From Candidatus Aminicenantota bacterium (GTDB taxonomy: Bacteria > Acidobacteriota > Aminicenantia > S016-38), in assembly GCA_026987025.1 (NCBI GenBank), contig JALSNJ010000026.1, positions 248,001 to 312,000 on the forward strand: 64,000 bases of DNA, given 5' to 3'. A program made the translations under genes and the position numbers. The notes under the pieces were generated by a model. That model searched no databases. It was not told the DNA's origin and saw only the letters and a program-made list of their open reading frames with translations. This document shows, one piece after another, positions 51,598 through 59,686 of the stretch. Positions within the stretch are counted from its first letter, which is position 1. Each line of letters begins with the position of its first letter.

Positions 51598-52337
51598 GGG
51601 AAAAGACCTTTAAATACATTCCTATAACCCAGCTCATCCCGGGAAAAAACCAGCCCAGGGATGTCCTGGGGGATCTTACGGAGCTGGCGGAGTCCATCAG
51701 AGAAAAGGGGATAATTGAGCCCCTCATAGTAAGAAAGAAAGGGGAAAAATACGAAATCATATCAGGGGAAAGAAGGTACAGGGCAGCCCTGATGGTGGGA
51801 CTCACCCTTCTGCCGTGCATAGAAATGGATGTGGACGACAGGGAGGCCATGGAAATAGCCCTTATAGAGAACATTCAAAGGAAGGACCTGACCCCCTTTG
51901 AGATAGCGGAAGGCTACAGAGCCCTGGTGACCCTCTACGGATACACTCATCAGGAACTGGCCAAGAGGATAGGGAAGGCCAGGACCACGGTTACCGAAAT
52001 GATAGAAATTGCCAACATGCCTCCACGAATAAAGGCCCTCTGCATGGAGCTGGGCATCACTGCCTCCTCCATGATTCTTTTGATAGCCAGGCAGGAAAAC
52101 GAAGAGGCCATGGAGGAGCTGGCCCGGAAAATAGCAGCAGAAAACCTCTCCCGGGAGGAAGCCAGAAAACTGGCCAGGAAGATGCGTCCGAGAAGCCGTT
52201 CCATCAGGTTCAAGGACGAGGAGACCGGCCTGGAGGTGAAAATAAGGGTGAAGACCGAGGTGTCCAGGGAAAGAATAGTAAGCTTTCTCAGACAACTCCT
52301 GGAAAAAATGGAAAAGGGAGACCTGGAGCTAAAATGA
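51594..52337 (+). CDS. ParB/Spo0J/Noc family DNA-binding protein
   Basis: 247 residues from TTG 51594. N-terminal CTPase/ParB domain: IPGKNQPRD, SIREKGIIEPLIVRK, ISGERRYRAALMVG and LIENIQRKDLTPFEIAEGY; then the helix-turn-helix (THQELAKRIGKARTTVTEMI) and a C-terminal coiled, basic dimerisation region. No parA and no parS palindrome was found nearby, and the gene is trapped between glyS and a glycosyltransferase, so it may be a chromosomal ParB separated from its partner or a Noc-like paralogue. Confidence 0.85.
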   Translation: MREKTFKYIPITQLIPGKNQPRDVLGDLTELAESIREKGIIEPLIVRKKGEKYEIISGERRYRAALMVGLTLLPCIEMDVDDREAMEIALIENIQRKDLTPFEIAEGYRALVTLYGYTHQELAKRIGKARTTVTEMIEIANMPPRIKALCMELGITASSMILLIARQENEEAMEELARKIAAENLSREEARKLARKMRPRSRSIRFKDEETGLEVKIRVKTEVSRERIVSFLRQLLEKMEKGDLELK

Positions 52338-53491
52338 GGGCTGCCTTCGTTGTTCAGAGGTACGGGAAGGAGGTGGTGGGGGGGTCGGAGAAGTTGGCCA
52401 GGGACTACGCTGAAAGGCTTTTTGCCTCAGGATGGGACATAACCGTCTTCACCACCACTGCCCTGGACTACACCACATGGGCCAATTATTATCCCCAGGG
52501 TGAAACCATTCTCCGGGGGGTAAAGATAAAGAGGTTCCCGGTGGAGAGGGAAAGGGATATGGAAGAATTTAACTCCATGAGCCGTGAATTCTTCCAGGAG
52601 CAACGCTCGGAAAAAGAAGAGGAAGGATGGCTTCACCAGCAGGGACCGGTGGTACCCAGGCTGGTGGAGGCCCTGTCCAAGGAAAGGAAGGATTACGATG
52701 TCTTTGTGTTCTTCACCTACCTTTACTATCCTACATATTACGGCCTTCAGGAAATCGGGGAAGGGGCGGTGCTCTTTCCAACAGCCCACGACGAGGCCCC
52801 CTTTTACATGAAAATAATGAAGCGGGTATTTTCCCTACCCCGGGCCCTTCTTTTTTTATCACACGAGGAAAAGGAGCTGGTGGAGAGGACCTATCCGGGA
52901 GACAACCTCAGAGAGGTTATAGGAGCCGGGATAAGCCCGCCTGCCAAAACCTTCCCTTCCCTTTTTATCTCCAGGTTCCCCATGTTTAAACCTGTTTTCC
53001 TGTACATGGGGAGGATCGACGAAGGTAAAGGATGCAAAGCCATGCTGGAGTGTTTCTCCCCCTATTCCGAATACAGACCCTCCTCCTTCGCCTTAGCAGG
53101 AAGGCTTAACATGGAGCTTCCCCCGGACCCCAGGATAATTTACCTGGGATTCCTTCCAGAGCAGGCGAAGTGGGATGCCATTGCGGCCTCCACCCTCACC
53201 GTCCACCCCTCCTCCTTAGAGAGCTTCTCCTATTTTCTTTTGGAATCCCTGGCCTTGGGAAAGCCTGCCATAGTAAACGAGGCCTCCCCGGTGCTTAAGG
53301 GACACATAGAAAGGTCCGGAGCGGGACTAACCTATCGGGATTGCCTTTCCTTTGCCTCGGCAGCAGAGCTCCTCTTTACCGAACCCGAACTCTACGGGGA
53401 AATGTCCCGGGCCGGAAAGAGCTATGTAGAGAAAAACTTTCGCTGGGAAAGGGTGCTGGAGAAATTTGAAGCGCTTATCATGAATCTTTGA
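52334..53491 (+). CDS. Glycosyltransferase, family 4-like
   Basis: 385 residues, GT-B fold. GGSEKLARDYAERL near the N terminus, FLYMGRIDEGKGCKAMLE at the start of the C-terminal domain, FLPEQAKWDAIAASTLTVHPSSLESFSYFLLESLALGKPAI carrying the nucleotide-sugar E-x7-E motif. Overlaps the ParB-like gene by 4 bases and converges on the Alg13-like gene with a 14-base overlap. Probably builds surface polysaccharide; donor and acceptor unknown. Confidence 0.85.
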   Translation: MRAAFVVQRYGKEVVGGSEKLARDYAERLFASGWDITVFTTTALDYTTWANYYPQGETILRGVKIKRFPVERERDMEEFNSMSREFFQEQRSEKEEEGWLHQQGPVVPRLVEALSKERKDYDVFVFFTYLYYPTYYGLQEIGEGAVLFPTAHDEAPFYMKIMKRVFSLPRALLFLSHEEKELVERTYPGDNLREVIGAGISPPAKTFPSLFISRFPMFKPVFLYMGRIDEGKGCKAMLECFSPYSEYRPSSFALAGRLNMELPPDPRIIYLGFLPEQAKWDAIAASTLTVHPSSLESFSYFLLESLALGKPAIVNEASPVLKGHIERSGAGLTYRDCLSFASAAELLFTEPELYGEMSRAGKSYVEKNFRWERVLEKFEALIMNL

Positions 53492-53969
53492 GGTGGGATA
53501 TGAGCTCTTCAAACCTCACCGTAAAGTCTGAAACCCTTTCCTCCACAGAATAAATTACTTTATCCGCCCTGTAATTTTCAAGAACCTCTCCCAGACGGTT
53601 TACTTCGTAGACCGTAATTACCTTTCCCCTGCTCTGCAGGAACTTAACGAATTCCATCTGGTGGTCGTCCACCACCTCCCCGAACTCCCTTCTCCTGGGA
53701 ACCACCACGGGTTTCTTCCCATGAAGCAGGGAAAGCATGATGCTTCCCGGTCCTCCATGGGCAATTACCACCCGGGCCTCCTTTATCAGGTTTACCAATT
53801 TATCAAAGGGTAAAATCTCATAGGTTTCCAGTAGCTCGCCATCATAAGGAGTAAAACCCCGCTGAACCACCACCCTCTCCTTTATCTTCCCTTCCCTTAC
53901 CAATCTCTCCAGCTCCTGAAGAAGCCTCCCGAAGGGATGCTCATCGGTTCCTAAGGTGGCGAAGATCAA
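53478..53969 (-). CDS. Alg13-like glycosyltransferase subunit (GT28 C-terminal domain)
   Basis: 163 residues from TTG 53969, chosen because it overlaps the upstream stop as TTGA and GGGAGG lies six bases before it; an 18-codon longer frame from ATG 54023 would run inside the partner gene. IFATLGTDEHPFGRLLQEL opens the domain, and VVIAHGGPGSIMLSLLHGKKPVVVPR is the UDP-sugar binding signature. Bacterial Alg13 homologues (PssE, EpsF, CpsG types) need the membrane partner encoded just upstream. Confidence 0.86.
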   Translation of the reverse strand: MIFATLGTDEHPFGRLLQELERLVREGKIKERVVVQRGFTPYDGELLETYEILPFDKLVNLIKEARVVIAHGGPGSIMLSLLHGKKPVVVPRRREFGEVVDDHQMEFVKFLQSRGKVITVYEVNRLGEVLENYRADKVIYSVEERVSDFTVRFEELISHLKDS

Positions 53970-54430
53970 AGCAGCCCTCCCAGAACCACACCCTTGGGAT
54001 AAAACCTCTTCTGCTCCTCCCATTGAAGCACGAAGAGGTCCGTCACAGGATAAACCAGCCTTCCCGTAAGGGTCGGTGAATTTATCCTGTCGTAAACTTC
54101 TATGTAAACGGTTTTTGCTCCGAAAATTTTTCCCAGCCAGAAGAAGGGAACAGCCACCCCGGCCCCGGTGGAGACCACCAGCCAGGGTTTCTCTTTAATA
54201 AACACCTTCATGGCCAAAAGAGTATTTCTCAAAAGATTCCACAGGTTTCGGGTGGTAGGGAAATAGGCCCAGTAGATTTTTTCCCCTTTCAAAAGGGAAA
54301 GTGTATCCGCCTTTTTAAAGCTAACCCAGACCCGGGGATGCTTTTTCCACCATTCCTTTAAAAGGTACAACTGAAAGAGGTGGCCCCCGGACGAGCACAC
54401 CAGGCAAATTTTTTCCCTTTTTCCCCGCAT
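53966..54430 (-). CDS. Alg14-like membrane anchor subunit of a split glycosyltransferase
   Basis: 154 residues. ICLVCSSGGHLFQLYLL at the N terminus, STGAGVAVPFFWLGKIFGAKTVYIEVYDRI and LVYPVTDLFVLQWEEQKRFYP are hallmarks of PssD/Alg14. It recruits the Alg13-like catalytic half to the membrane, where the two add a sugar to a lipid-linked intermediate. No Shine-Dalgarno; an extended -10 ends ten bases before the ATG. Confidence 0.87.
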   Translation of the reverse strand: MRGKREKICLVCSSGGHLFQLYLLKEWWKKHPRVWVSFKKADTLSLLKGEKIYWAYFPTTRNLWNLLRNTLLAMKVFIKEKPWLVVSTGAGVAVPFFWLGKIFGAKTVYIEVYDRINSPTLTGRLVYPVTDLFVLQWEEQKRFYPKGVVLGGLL

Positions 54431-54440
54431 TTTTTGAAGA

Positions 54441-54449
54441 ATTATAACA
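54441..54449 (-). promoter_or_regulatory. Extended -10 promoter of the alg14/alg13-like pair
   Basis: TG-T-TATAAT on the minus strand, ten bases before the Alg14-like ATG. A transcript from here would have a leader of only about 3-4 bases. Confidence 0.45.
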
Positions 54450-54476
54450 TGATGCCCATGAAATAAATGGTAAAAT

Positions 54477-54482
54477 TATAAT
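54477..54482 (+). promoter_or_regulatory. -10 element of the bactofilin-like gene
   Basis: A perfect TATAAT 27 bases before the ATG, followed by AAGGAGGG as ribosome site. The -35 is poor. Shares a 79-base divergent gap with the Alg14-like gene. Confidence 0.45.
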
Positions 54483-54509
54483 ATCCTTAGCCAATAAGGA
54501 GGGTAAAAA

Positions 54510-55643
54510 ATGAGGAAATTTGTAATTTCTTTGCTGATGATTCTCCTGGCCCTTCCGACCCTGGGAGCGAATTTCAAAAGGGGAAAGATAATAGAGGTCT
54601 CCAACATCCAGGGGGACCTTTACGCCAGCGGCGAAGAGCTCATAGTCAAGGGAATTCAGGGAGATGTCCTTTTCTTCGGAAGAAAGGCAAGGCTCTGGGA
54701 TGTAGATGGAGGGGTCTTTTTCTTGGGGGAAAAGCTCGTACTAAAAGGCTCGGTGGCAAGAAGCGTAAGGTTCCTGGGTAGGGCCCTGGAGGCCGGAGGA
54801 AAAATCCACGGGGACATCCTCTTCGCCGGTCAGGAACTCAGGATAGAAAGGGAAGCGGAGGTGAATGGGGAAATTTACGCCGCGGGCGATGAGCTGGACC
54901 TTTTCGGCAAGGTAGCGGGAAGGGTAAACCTGGGGGGTAACGAGGTCATTCTCGGCGGAACCTTCCTTTCCGATGTAAAGGTAAAGGCCCACAGGATTAT
55001 CTTTCTGCCTGATGCGAAGATCCAGGGCAACCTGGAGTACTGGGCTCCCGGCGAAATAGAGGTTCCGGAGGGAACGGTGGCAGGAAAGATAACCTTCCAC
55101 AGGTACTCAGGGAAAAAAGTTCAGAAGAAGGCGGAGAAGGAAATCAAGGAGGAGAAAAAGGCAGAAAAACACGGTAAAAGGGGATTTTTCCTCTCCGGGG
55201 CCTGGTTCAAGGTTTCCTGGTTTATAAGCTCCCTGGTTTTGGGATACATCTTCCTGTTCCTCTTCCCGGCAGCGGTAAAGAAATTTAGGGAAGAGATGCT
55301 GGAAAAACCCCTCAAAGCCCTGCTTCTCGGAGCAGCGGAGGTGGTGGCCTTTGCGATAATTATCCTTTTATTCTTCGTTCTCGTATATACCTGGATGGTA
55401 AGCGTCTTTGCCATTCCCGTCTTCCTCATGGGCCTTTACCTGGCCAAGCTCCTGGCTGCTCTGGCCGTGGGTTCTACAATTCTCCGGTGGATATTCAAAA
55501 AGGAAATTTCCCCCTGGCTGAGCTATCCTCTGGGGCTCATCCTCATAACCATCATTGGGATTATTCCTTACATAGGGTGGCTGCTCTGCCTCATACTCAG
55601 GCTCTGGGGATTCGGAGCTTTCCTTTACAGGATAAAGATTTAA
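54510..55643 (+). CDS. Exported bactofilin-like (polymer-forming) domain fused to membrane helices
   Basis: 377 residues. Signal peptide about 1-19 (LLALPTLGA). Residues about 20-200 are a right-handed beta-helix-like series with ~20-residue periodicity (GDLYASGEELIVKG, GDVLFFGRKARLWD, GDILFAGQELRIER, GEIYAAGDELDLFG), as in bactofilins. A charged Lys/Glu linker (about 203-225) leads to four or five transmembrane helices (about 232-370). Bactofilins are usually cytoplasmic, but this copy is predicted to face the periplasm. Function unknown; a cell-envelope scaffold is plausible. Confidence 0.75.
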   Translation: MRKFVISLLMILLALPTLGANFKRGKIIEVSNIQGDLYASGEELIVKGIQGDVLFFGRKARLWDVDGGVFFLGEKLVLKGSVARSVRFLGRALEAGGKIHGDILFAGQELRIEREAEVNGEIYAAGDELDLFGKVAGRVNLGGNEVILGGTFLSDVKVKAHRIIFLPDAKIQGNLEYWAPGEIEVPEGTVAGKITFHRYSGKKVQKKAEKEIKEEKKAEKHGKRGFFLSGAWFKVSWFISSLVLGYIFLFLFPAAVKKFREEMLEKPLKALLLGAAEVVAFAIIILLFFVLVYTWMVSVFAIPVFLMGLYLAKLLAALAVGSTILRWIFKKEISPWLSYPLGLILITIIGIIPYIGWLLCLILRLWGFGAFLYRIKI

Positions 55644-57277
55644 AACCGGTTTGGTAGAAAAATTAAGGAGGTGAGCTCCTTGCTTCGGCAGAGCTGGATA
55701 AGCTCTGCTAAACGGGGAGCTTCGGAAGGGGGAATCCTCCTGCGGGAGAGCGTAAGGCTGAAGTGAAGGGAAACGCTCTCCCTTCCTTTCTCCACCTCTA
55801 AAGAAAACCGGCCCATGGAAAAATTTCTCTTCTTTGAGGGAGGAAGGTAAATAATCTGGCCCGGCCTTAAAATTTCAAGCTTTATGTCCACCTGAAAGGG
55901 CTGGGGAAATTCCACCGGGGTTATCCTGTCCTCTGCGAAGCCCTCAGCTCCCTCAGGCAAAAGTCCTATGTCCGGTTTTATCCTGATGAGGTTGTCCCGC
56001 CCCCTGAGAAGGGCGGAGAAGGTGAGGAGATTCCCAACGATTCTGGCTTCCTGCAGCTCCGCCGATATTCCCATCTTCCTCAAATAGGCTTTCCCAACCT
56101 CGGGTGCATTTCCGTAAAGGACGAAATTTCCCGAACCCTCCAGCTCTCCCTGGAGCCTCTCTCCCTCTATCCTTATCCTCACCCGGAGGAGGTTCTGCTC
56201 AGCTCCAATGGGGGAGGTCCTCTGAAAATGGGGGGTAGATGAGAAAATCCAGAGAACCCTGTCCACAGGAAACCTCACGGGTTTCAGGTCGGAAGTTATG
56301 TAAAGACCGGGCTTAGCCACATAAACCCCGACTTCATCAAACTGGGAGATGGCCGGGACCTCCTCTGAAAAGGCATCCTGGGGGGCGGAAAAATAGATTA
56401 TCGGTTCGTATCCGCTGTTTCTGAGAACCGCCCGCAGCACCATGGCCATTTCCACAGGGCTGGCGTACCCGCTTTCCAGAACTTCCTTTTCTGAGCGGGC
56501 ATAAAGGAGGGAGAACCTCAGGGGGAACCTCACCGGCTTCAGCCTGGCCTTCAGGTATTCCAGGGCGGAGGAGAGATCGGGAAATTTAAATTTATCCTTC
56601 AAACCCTCAGAATTCAAAACCTCCTTCACCTCAGCCTCCAGCTCCCCCCATCCCTGCCTGGCCGAGACCACTAAGGACGGAACCCTGGGCTGAAGGGGCT
56701 CATGGGGGTAGGGAGGGAGGTTTACGAACCTCAGAACCGTGGCTTCCTCCCCCATCCTTGGCTCTTTCATTACCTGAGGGGAAAACCCTTGGGCATGGAA
56801 AAAAACCTTTTTAAAGCCCACAAAGGCCCACCTTTTCTCTAAGGAAGGATAGGGTTCCAGCAGGGGAAATCTGGCATCCAGCACTTCCTGAACCCTGCCC
56901 CGAACCTCCACATGGGATTCCGAAGGAACTCCTACCTCAGGGAAAACCACCTCATACTTTCGCAGGAAAGAAAAATAAGGAAAAAAGGGAAAATATGGGA
57001 AGGACCTGAGGTTACGGGAAGGCACATCTATTTTCCTTCCCTGGGAGTTAACGGTATAAGCCCTCACCACCCTGAAGGGATATTCCTTGGGCAAGACCAT
57101 TTCAAAGGTCCTCATAAAATCCTTTGCACCCCAGCCCAGCCTTTTAACCGTTCTCTTCATTAGAAAGGTGTAAGCATCGCTTTCTTTTGTAAATTCCCAG
57201 ACCTCCCTTCTCACCAGGGCATCGCTGCTCATGAGCTTCCCTATTAACAAAACCAAAACCAGCAATTTTCCTCTCAT
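55640..57277 (-). CDS. Exported DUF3857/transglutaminase-like protein
   Basis: 545 residues with a signal peptide (about 1-18). The N-terminal part is a DUF3857-type beta domain (FEMVLPKEYPFRVVRAYTVNSQGRKIDVPS...). The middle (about 240-330) has the transglutaminase-like helical order (LEYLKARLKPVRFP..., GYASPVEMAMVLRAVLRNSGYEPIIYFSA), but the usual catalytic Cys seems replaced: the helix reads SGYASPVEMAM. It may therefore be an inactive binding protein. Start overlaps the ftsK stop by 4 bases and the 3' end overlaps the bactofilin-like gene by 4. Confidence 0.72.
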   Translation of the reverse strand: MRGKLLVLVLLIGKLMSSDALVRREVWEFTKESDAYTFLMKRTVKRLGWGAKDFMRTFEMVLPKEYPFRVVRAYTVNSQGRKIDVPSRNLRSFPYFPFFPYFSFLRKYEVVFPEVGVPSESHVEVRGRVQEVLDARFPLLEPYPSLEKRWAFVGFKKVFFHAQGFSPQVMKEPRMGEEATVLRFVNLPPYPHEPLQPRVPSLVVSARQGWGELEAEVKEVLNSEGLKDKFKFPDLSSALEYLKARLKPVRFPLRFSLLYARSEKEVLESGYASPVEMAMVLRAVLRNSGYEPIIYFSAPQDAFSEEVPAISQFDEVGVYVAKPGLYITSDLKPVRFPVDRVLWIFSSTPHFQRTSPIGAEQNLLRVRIRIEGERLQGELEGSGNFVLYGNAPEVGKAYLRKMGISAELQEARIVGNLLTFSALLRGRDNLIRIKPDIGLLPEGAEGFAEDRITPVEFPQPFQVDIKLEILRPGQIIYLPPSKKRNFSMGRFSLEVEKGRESVSLHFSLTLSRRRIPPSEAPRLAELIQLCRSKELTSLIFLPNRF

Positions 57278-59346
57278 CCCTCGCCCTCCTCTAAGCTTCT
57301 GAGGTATTCCCTGGGGTCCACCAGAATCTCCCTCTTCTTGGTTTTCGGGTCCTCCGGGGACAAAATACCGTCCTCTTCCATCATGAGGAGGATTCTGGAT
57401 GCCCTGGGAAAACCTATTCTCAGTCGGCTCTGCAGGAAGGTAGCGGAAGTTCTCCCTGTGGTAAGCACCAGCTTTATGGCTTTAATGTAAATATCGTCGC
57501 TGGAGGAAAGACCCAGAGGTGAGCCTTCGTTCCTTTCTTTAACCTCGGAAAAAATATCCCTGTAGCGGGGTACTCCGCTGCTTTTAAGATAATCAATCAC
57601 CCTCATGAGCTCGGCCTCGCTAACGAAGGCACCGTGGACCCTCCTCAGGATGGAGGAATCCGGGGATTTGAAAAGCATGTCCCCCTTGTTCAGAAGCTTC
57701 TCCGCCCCCTCCTGGTCCAGTATGGTTTTTGAGTCAAAGCGGGAGGGTACCCCCAGGGCTATTCTGGCGGGGAAATTGTTTTTTATGGTGCCGGTTATTA
57801 TGTCCGTGGAGGGCCTCTGGGTGGCCAGGATAAGGTGAATTCCAGGGGCTCTGGCCTCCTGGGCCAGGCGGGTAAGGAGCATCTCCATTTCCTTCTGAGC
57901 CGAAAGCATAAGGTTGGCCAGCTCGTCTATAACAATAACTATATAAGGAAGCGGCTCCACCTCCTGGCCCTCCTGGCGAAGCAACTCCGCCTTCTCCCTG
58001 TACTGGGCTATGTTCTTCACCCTGAACCTCTCCAGCAGGGCCAGCCTCCTCTCCATTTCCTTAACGGCCCAGATAAGACTCTGAATGGCCTTGTCCACCT
58101 GGGTTATCACCGGAGAAAGAAGATAGGGAATTCCGTTGTAGATCGGGAACTCTACCCTCTTGGGGTCTATTAAAAGGAATCTCACCTCATCGGGTTTGGC
58201 TTTGTAAATCATGGAGAGAAGCATGGCGTTAAGGGCCACGCTTTTTCCCATCCCCGTCGCCCCTCCTATCAGGAGGTGAGGAAAGGGCCTTAGGTCCACT
58301 ACGAAGGGACTTCCGTCCACATTTTTTCCTATGGCCAGGGTGAGGGGGGATGTGGATTGGATGAACTCCCTGGATTCAATGATCTCCCGCAAATATATAA
58401 GCTGCCTCTCCCTGTTGGGAACCTCTATACCTATGGTTCTTTTGCCTGGGAGTCTGGCTATCCTCACATTTTCAGCCCCCAAGGCCAGGGCCACATCCGA
58501 AGAGGCTCCTATAACCTGGGAAACCCTTATTCCCGGCTCGGGCTTGAATTCGTAGACCGTAACCACTGGCCCCGGATTTACCCTCACCACCTTTCCCCTT
58601 ATACCGAATTCCCTCAGCTTTTCCTCTATCTCCCTTATATTTTCCTTTACCTCCTGATGGGAAATCACCACCTCCCCCTCCGGCCTCTTCAAAAAGCTCA
58701 GGGGGGGTTCCTGAAATTCCAGAACAGGGAAAAGCTCGGGTTCCCTTTTTGCCGGCTTCTTTTTCTCTCTTTTCTTCCTTCCCCTCTTTGCCCCCGGTGA
58801 AGGCATGGGTCTGCTGGCTTTCTCCACCGCCACCTTCACCTCCAGCACTACCTTAGCAGCAAAGAAGGCGATTATCTTCTGTAAATATCTGAGGGTGCGC
58901 CTCAGGGAAAAATTGGAAAAGGAGTAAAGGGAAAGGAGCAAAAGAAGGAAGGCCAGAAGGAGGGTTCCCGCCTTTCCCACCAATGGAAGGAAGGACCTGA
59001 AGATTATCTCCCCCACAACCCCCCCGGGGGCATAAATCCCCTGGGGGAAAAATCCTGCCAGAACGGAAGAGAAGGAGGAGGAGAAAAGCAACATTGCTAT
59101 AAACCTCGGGAAAAACCAGAGCCTCCCCTCAGACCAGCAGGCCCCGGCCCAGAGGAAAAGGAAAATAACCAGGGCGAAGGAACCGTAGCCGAAGGCCTGA
59201 AGCATCCAGAGGGCCACCCTGACTCCCCAGAGGCCGAACCACCCTCCTCCCTTTCCCAGGCTGGAAGGGGAAAAGCTAACAAGGCTTCCGGCCAAAAAAA
59301 GGCCCACAAAAAAAAGGGCTATAGAAAAGGCTTCTCTCCTCCTCAC
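57274..59346 (-). CDS. ftsK: DNA translocase FtsK/SpoIIIE
   Basis: 690 residues from GTG 59346. N-terminal region with four or five membrane helices (about 8-160), a short basic linker, then the motor: beta-strand domain, Walker A GGATGMGKSVA (Lys368), FLLIDPKRVEF, IVIVIDELANLM and ATQRPS. The C-terminal gamma winged helix reads TTGRTSATFLQSRLRIGFPRASRI. The frame runs open upstream to 59856 through the riboswitch region, which is not plausible coding. TATAAT six bases before this GTG decides the start; ATG 59403 is the alternative (709 residues). Segregates chromosome ends at division. Confidence 0.93.
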   Translation of the reverse strand: MRRREAFSIALFFVGLFLAGSLVSFSPSSLGKGGGWFGLWGVRVALWMLQAFGYGSFALVIFLFLWAGACWSEGRLWFFPRFIAMLLFSSSFSSVLAGFFPQGIYAPGGVVGEIIFRSFLPLVGKAGTLLLAFLLLLLSLYSFSNFSLRRTLRYLQKIIAFFAAKVVLEVKVAVEKASRPMPSPGAKRGRKKREKKKPAKREPELFPVLEFQEPPLSFLKRPEGEVVISHQEVKENIREIEEKLREFGIRGKVVRVNPGPVVTVYEFKPEPGIRVSQVIGASSDVALALGAENVRIARLPGKRTIGIEVPNRERQLIYLREIIESREFIQSTSPLTLAIGKNVDGSPFVVDLRPFPHLLIGGATGMGKSVALNAMLLSMIYKAKPDEVRFLLIDPKRVEFPIYNGIPYLLSPVITQVDKAIQSLIWAVKEMERRLALLERFRVKNIAQYREKAELLRQEGQEVEPLPYIVIVIDELANLMLSAQKEMEMLLTRLAQEARAPGIHLILATQRPSTDIITGTIKNNFPARIALGVPSRFDSKTILDQEGAEKLLNKGDMLFKSPDSSILRRVHGAFVSEAELMRVIDYLKSSGVPRYRDIFSEVKERNEGSPLGLSSSDDIYIKAIKLVLTTGRTSATFLQSRLRIGFPRASRILLMMEEDGILSPEDPKTKKREILVDPREYLRSLEEGEG

Positions 59347-59352
59347 CCTAAA

Positions 59353-59358
59353 ATTATA
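59353..59358 (-). promoter_or_regulatory. -10 element of ftsK (leaderless arrangement)
   Basis: Perfect TATAAT on the minus strand with six bases to GTG 59346 and no Shine-Dalgarno. The best -35 (TTAGGA, 18-base spacer) is weak. Confidence 0.5.
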
Positions 59359-59424
59359 TACCAGAAGGGGGTTCCTTCCTAAGGGACCGCCTTGGGACAA
59401 CATCCCGTCAAGGAAAAAGGAAGC

Positions 59425-59453
59425 TTGAATTTCTACCGGGGTGGGGGTAAAAT
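59425..59453 (+). promoter_or_regulatory. Sigma-70 type promoter of the cobalamin-uptake operon
   Basis: TTGAAT (59425-59430), 17-base spacer, TAAAAT (59448-59453). The predicted start near 59460 coincides with the first base-paired segment of the cobalamin riboswitch. Confidence 0.6.
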
Positions 59454-59460
59454 TTTCCTC

Positions 59461-59611
59461 CTGGGCTGGGCCAGGGAAGGTGGTGAAAGGCCACCGCTGC
59501 CCCCGCAGCTGTAACCGGGGACGAAACCCACAAAGGGCCACTGTCCCGCCGGGCGGGATGGGAAGGCGTGGGGAGTAGGACGATCCGGGAGCCAGAAGAC
59601 CTACCAGCCCG
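59461..59611 (+). ncRNA. Cobalamin riboswitch
   Basis: Closing stem GGGCTGG (59463-59469) with CCAGCCC (59604-59610). Inside are the conserved segments of the aptamer: AAAGGCCACCGC near 59486, GCAGCTGTAACCGGGG, GCCACTGT (about 59577-59564 region), GGGAAGGCG, and the B12 box AGCCAGAAGACCTACC ending at 59605. It lies 76 bases before the btuB-like start codon, so vitamin B12 or adenosylcobalamin would repress the uptake genes. An exact covariance-model match was not run, but the B12 box is complete. Confidence 0.93.
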
Positions 59612-59618
59612 GGCCCGA

Positions 59619-59645
59619 GCTCCATCTTCGGAGGGGGGATGGAGC
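59619..59645 (+). promoter_or_regulatory. Expression-platform hairpin after the riboswitch
   Basis: GCTCCATC (59619-59626) pairs with GATGGAGC (59638-59645) across an eleven-base loop. No T-run follows, so this is not an intrinsic terminator; together with the downstream Shine-Dalgarno hairpin it points to control of translation. Confidence 0.6.
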
Positions 59646-59658
59646 CCATGGACTTTCC

Positions 59659-59680
59659 CCTCCTAAAAACAAAAAGGAGG
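59659..59680 (+). promoter_or_regulatory. Shine-Dalgarno-sequestering hairpin of the btuB-like gene
   Basis: CCTCCT (59659-59664), a ten-base A-rich loop and AGGAGG (59675-59680): a perfect six-base-pair stem that hides the ribosome-binding site seven bases before the ATG at 59687. Together with the riboswitch this is a translational OFF switch. Confidence 0.65.
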
Positions 59681-59686
59681 TTTTCT

